A stretch of 14,522 nucleotides of DNA from Candidatus Levyibacteriota bacterium. Lineage in GTDB: Bacteria; Patescibacteriota; Microgenomatia; Levybacterales; UBA12049. Where the stretch lies: positions 1 through 14,522 of the forward strand of contig PRDT01000041.1 in NCBI GenBank assembly GCA_003173995.1, written 5' to 3'. Numbering within the stretch: the stretch's first letter is position 1; each line of letters opens with the position of its first letter. Positions 13,836 to 14,522 of the stretch are shown one piece after another. A program made the translations under genes and the position numbers. A model generated the notes under the pieces. It was given only the letters and a program-made list of their open reading frames with translations. It did not search any database and was not told the DNA's origin.

Positions 13836-14522
13836 AATGTAAGTCGTACCATAAGATGAGACTTTCCAAAACCGCTCGAATAATCACCGGTAAATTAGCA
13901 CCAGTTTGGGCACCAAATTTTCTTGGATAATGAGTGACTCCAACTTCTTTTATTTTAATATTTTTCTTTTTAGCTTTTGCTAAAATTTCGGTTGTAATCA
14001 TAGCTCCCTCAGATCGAAGTGGTAATAACTTTTCTACTGCACCTCGTGTAAAAAGCTTAAATCCACAATCAATATCTCTAAAGTAGAAATGAAAAAGAAT
14101 AAAGTCCCATGCCTTAAGAAGGTTCATTAACAGGAGACGCTTACCAATATTATGATCATTTCTCTTTGTTCGAAATCCTATTACCATTTCTGTTTTCTCG
14201 TCGACAGCTTCAAGAAGCCTTGTTACCTCTCCAAAATCAAATTGCCCATCTCCATCAGCAAATACAACTAAATCATACTTTGCATGTTCTAATCCTTCTT
14301 TGAGAGCTGCTCCATACCCTCTATTTGGATTATGGGTGATAACTCGAATATGCTTGTCCTTATTTGCAAGTTGCTCTGCTATAGAAAGCGTTTTATCTGA
14401 AGAGCCATCGTCAACAATCAATATTTCCCAATTAGTAGCGATGTCTTTAGCAACATTTTGCGCCTCAGTCACTACTCTTTCAATATTTTTTTCTTCATTC
14501 CAGAAAGGAAAAAATATAGATA
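13822..14522 (-). CDS. GT2 glycosyltransferase, DPM1-like, missing only the extreme N-terminus (right edge)
   Basis: The reading frame stays open to the right edge, with 232 residues visible before the stop. A GTG at 14472 is in frame but is not the start: codons upstream of it read SIFFPFWNEEKNIERV, the standard GT2 N-terminus, so probably only a few residues are missing. Motifs (numbered from the edge): EILIVDDGSSDKT (32-44), NRGYGAALKEGL (66-77), VFADGDGQFD (86-95, DxD site), GFRTKRND (115-122), FRDIDCGFKLF (147-157) and VTHYPRKFGAQTGAN (195-209). This set marks a polyprenyl-phosphate glycosyltransferase of the DPM1-like/cd04179 type without a C-terminal anchor. It likely makes a polyprenyl-phosphate sugar donor for the membrane enzymes of the locus. 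It overlaps the flippase gene by 14 bases. The class is secure; the sugar is unknown. Confidence 0.9.
   Translation of the reverse strand, partial: SIFFPFWNEEKNIERVVTEAQNVAKDIATNWEILIVDDGSSDKTLSIAEQLANKDKHIRVITHNPNRGYGAALKEGLEHAKYDLVVFADGDGQFDFGEVTRLLEAVDEKTEMVIGFRTKRNDHNIGKRLLLMNLLKAWDFILFHFYFRDIDCGFKLFTRGAVEKLLPLRSEGAMITTEILAKAKKKNIKIKEVGVTHYPRKFGAQTGANLPVIIRAVLESLILWYDLHYGRA

Noticed and set aside
14470..14472. GTG as start of the right-edge GT2
   Set aside because: Codons upstream, open to the edge, encode the conserved GT2 N-terminus (PFWNEEKN), so the true start lies outside the window.
1..14522. CRISPR arrays, tRNA/rRNA genes, insertion sequences or long direct repeats
   Set aside because: Nearly every base is covered by well-supported coding frames and no repeated or RNA-like structure was seen by eye on either strand.

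Overview
This window is a tightly packed surface-glycan locus from an AT-rich bacterium. I infer a member of the Candidate Phyla Radiation (Patescibacteria), possibly a Microgenomates-like lineage. The grounds are the gene families (a DUF5652-like two-helix protein, a YfhO-type protein, and several GT-C membrane proteins next to many soluble GT2 enzymes), almost no intergenic DNA, and no recognisable Shine-Dalgarno sequences. TGA is used as an ordinary stop codon (for example at 6324-6326 and 13822-13824), so this is not a code-25 lineage. The phylum call is an inference; no rRNA or other marker gene is present.

Layout: all genes but one are on the minus strand and read right to left. Upstream block (14522 to 9789): a GT2 enzyme of the dolichol-phosphate-mannose-synthase type (cut by the right edge), a Wzx-like flippase, a WaaE/KdtX-like GT2, a rhamnosyltransferase-like GT2, and a second WaaE/KdtX-like GT2. 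Then comes a single plus-strand gene, a 72-residue DUF5652-like membrane protein (9569-9787) that converges with the last GT2 across one base. Downstream block (9494 to 1): a 696-residue GT-C protein with an unusual C-terminal extension, an ALG11-like GT4, a YfhO-family protein, a GT2, an unrecognised 638-residue polytopic membrane protein, another DPM1-like GT2, and a GT-C protein cut by the left edge. Genes within each block overlap by 4-14 bases or are separated by 1-12 bases, so each block looks like one operon. The 74-base gap at 9495-9568 holds two back-to-back promoter-like elements; the plus-strand one predicts a nearly leaderless mRNA. No stretch over 300 bases lacks a gene, and I saw no tRNA, rRNA, CRISPR array or mobile element.

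How it may work: cytoplasmic GT2 and GT4 enzymes load sugars on polyprenyl-phosphate or build a lipid-linked oligosaccharide, the flippase moves lipid-linked sugars outward, and the GT-C/YfhO-type membrane enzymes transfer them to an acceptor outside the membrane.

Most notable: the 696-residue GT-C protein ends in what reads as the non-catalytic half of a class B penicillin-binding protein (a MecA_N/NTF2-like domain followed by the PBP dimerisation domain). It stops exactly where the transpeptidase domain would begin. This suggests a membrane glycosyltransferase fused to a PBP pedestal, which could dock surface-glycan transfer onto the peptidoglycan synthesis machinery.
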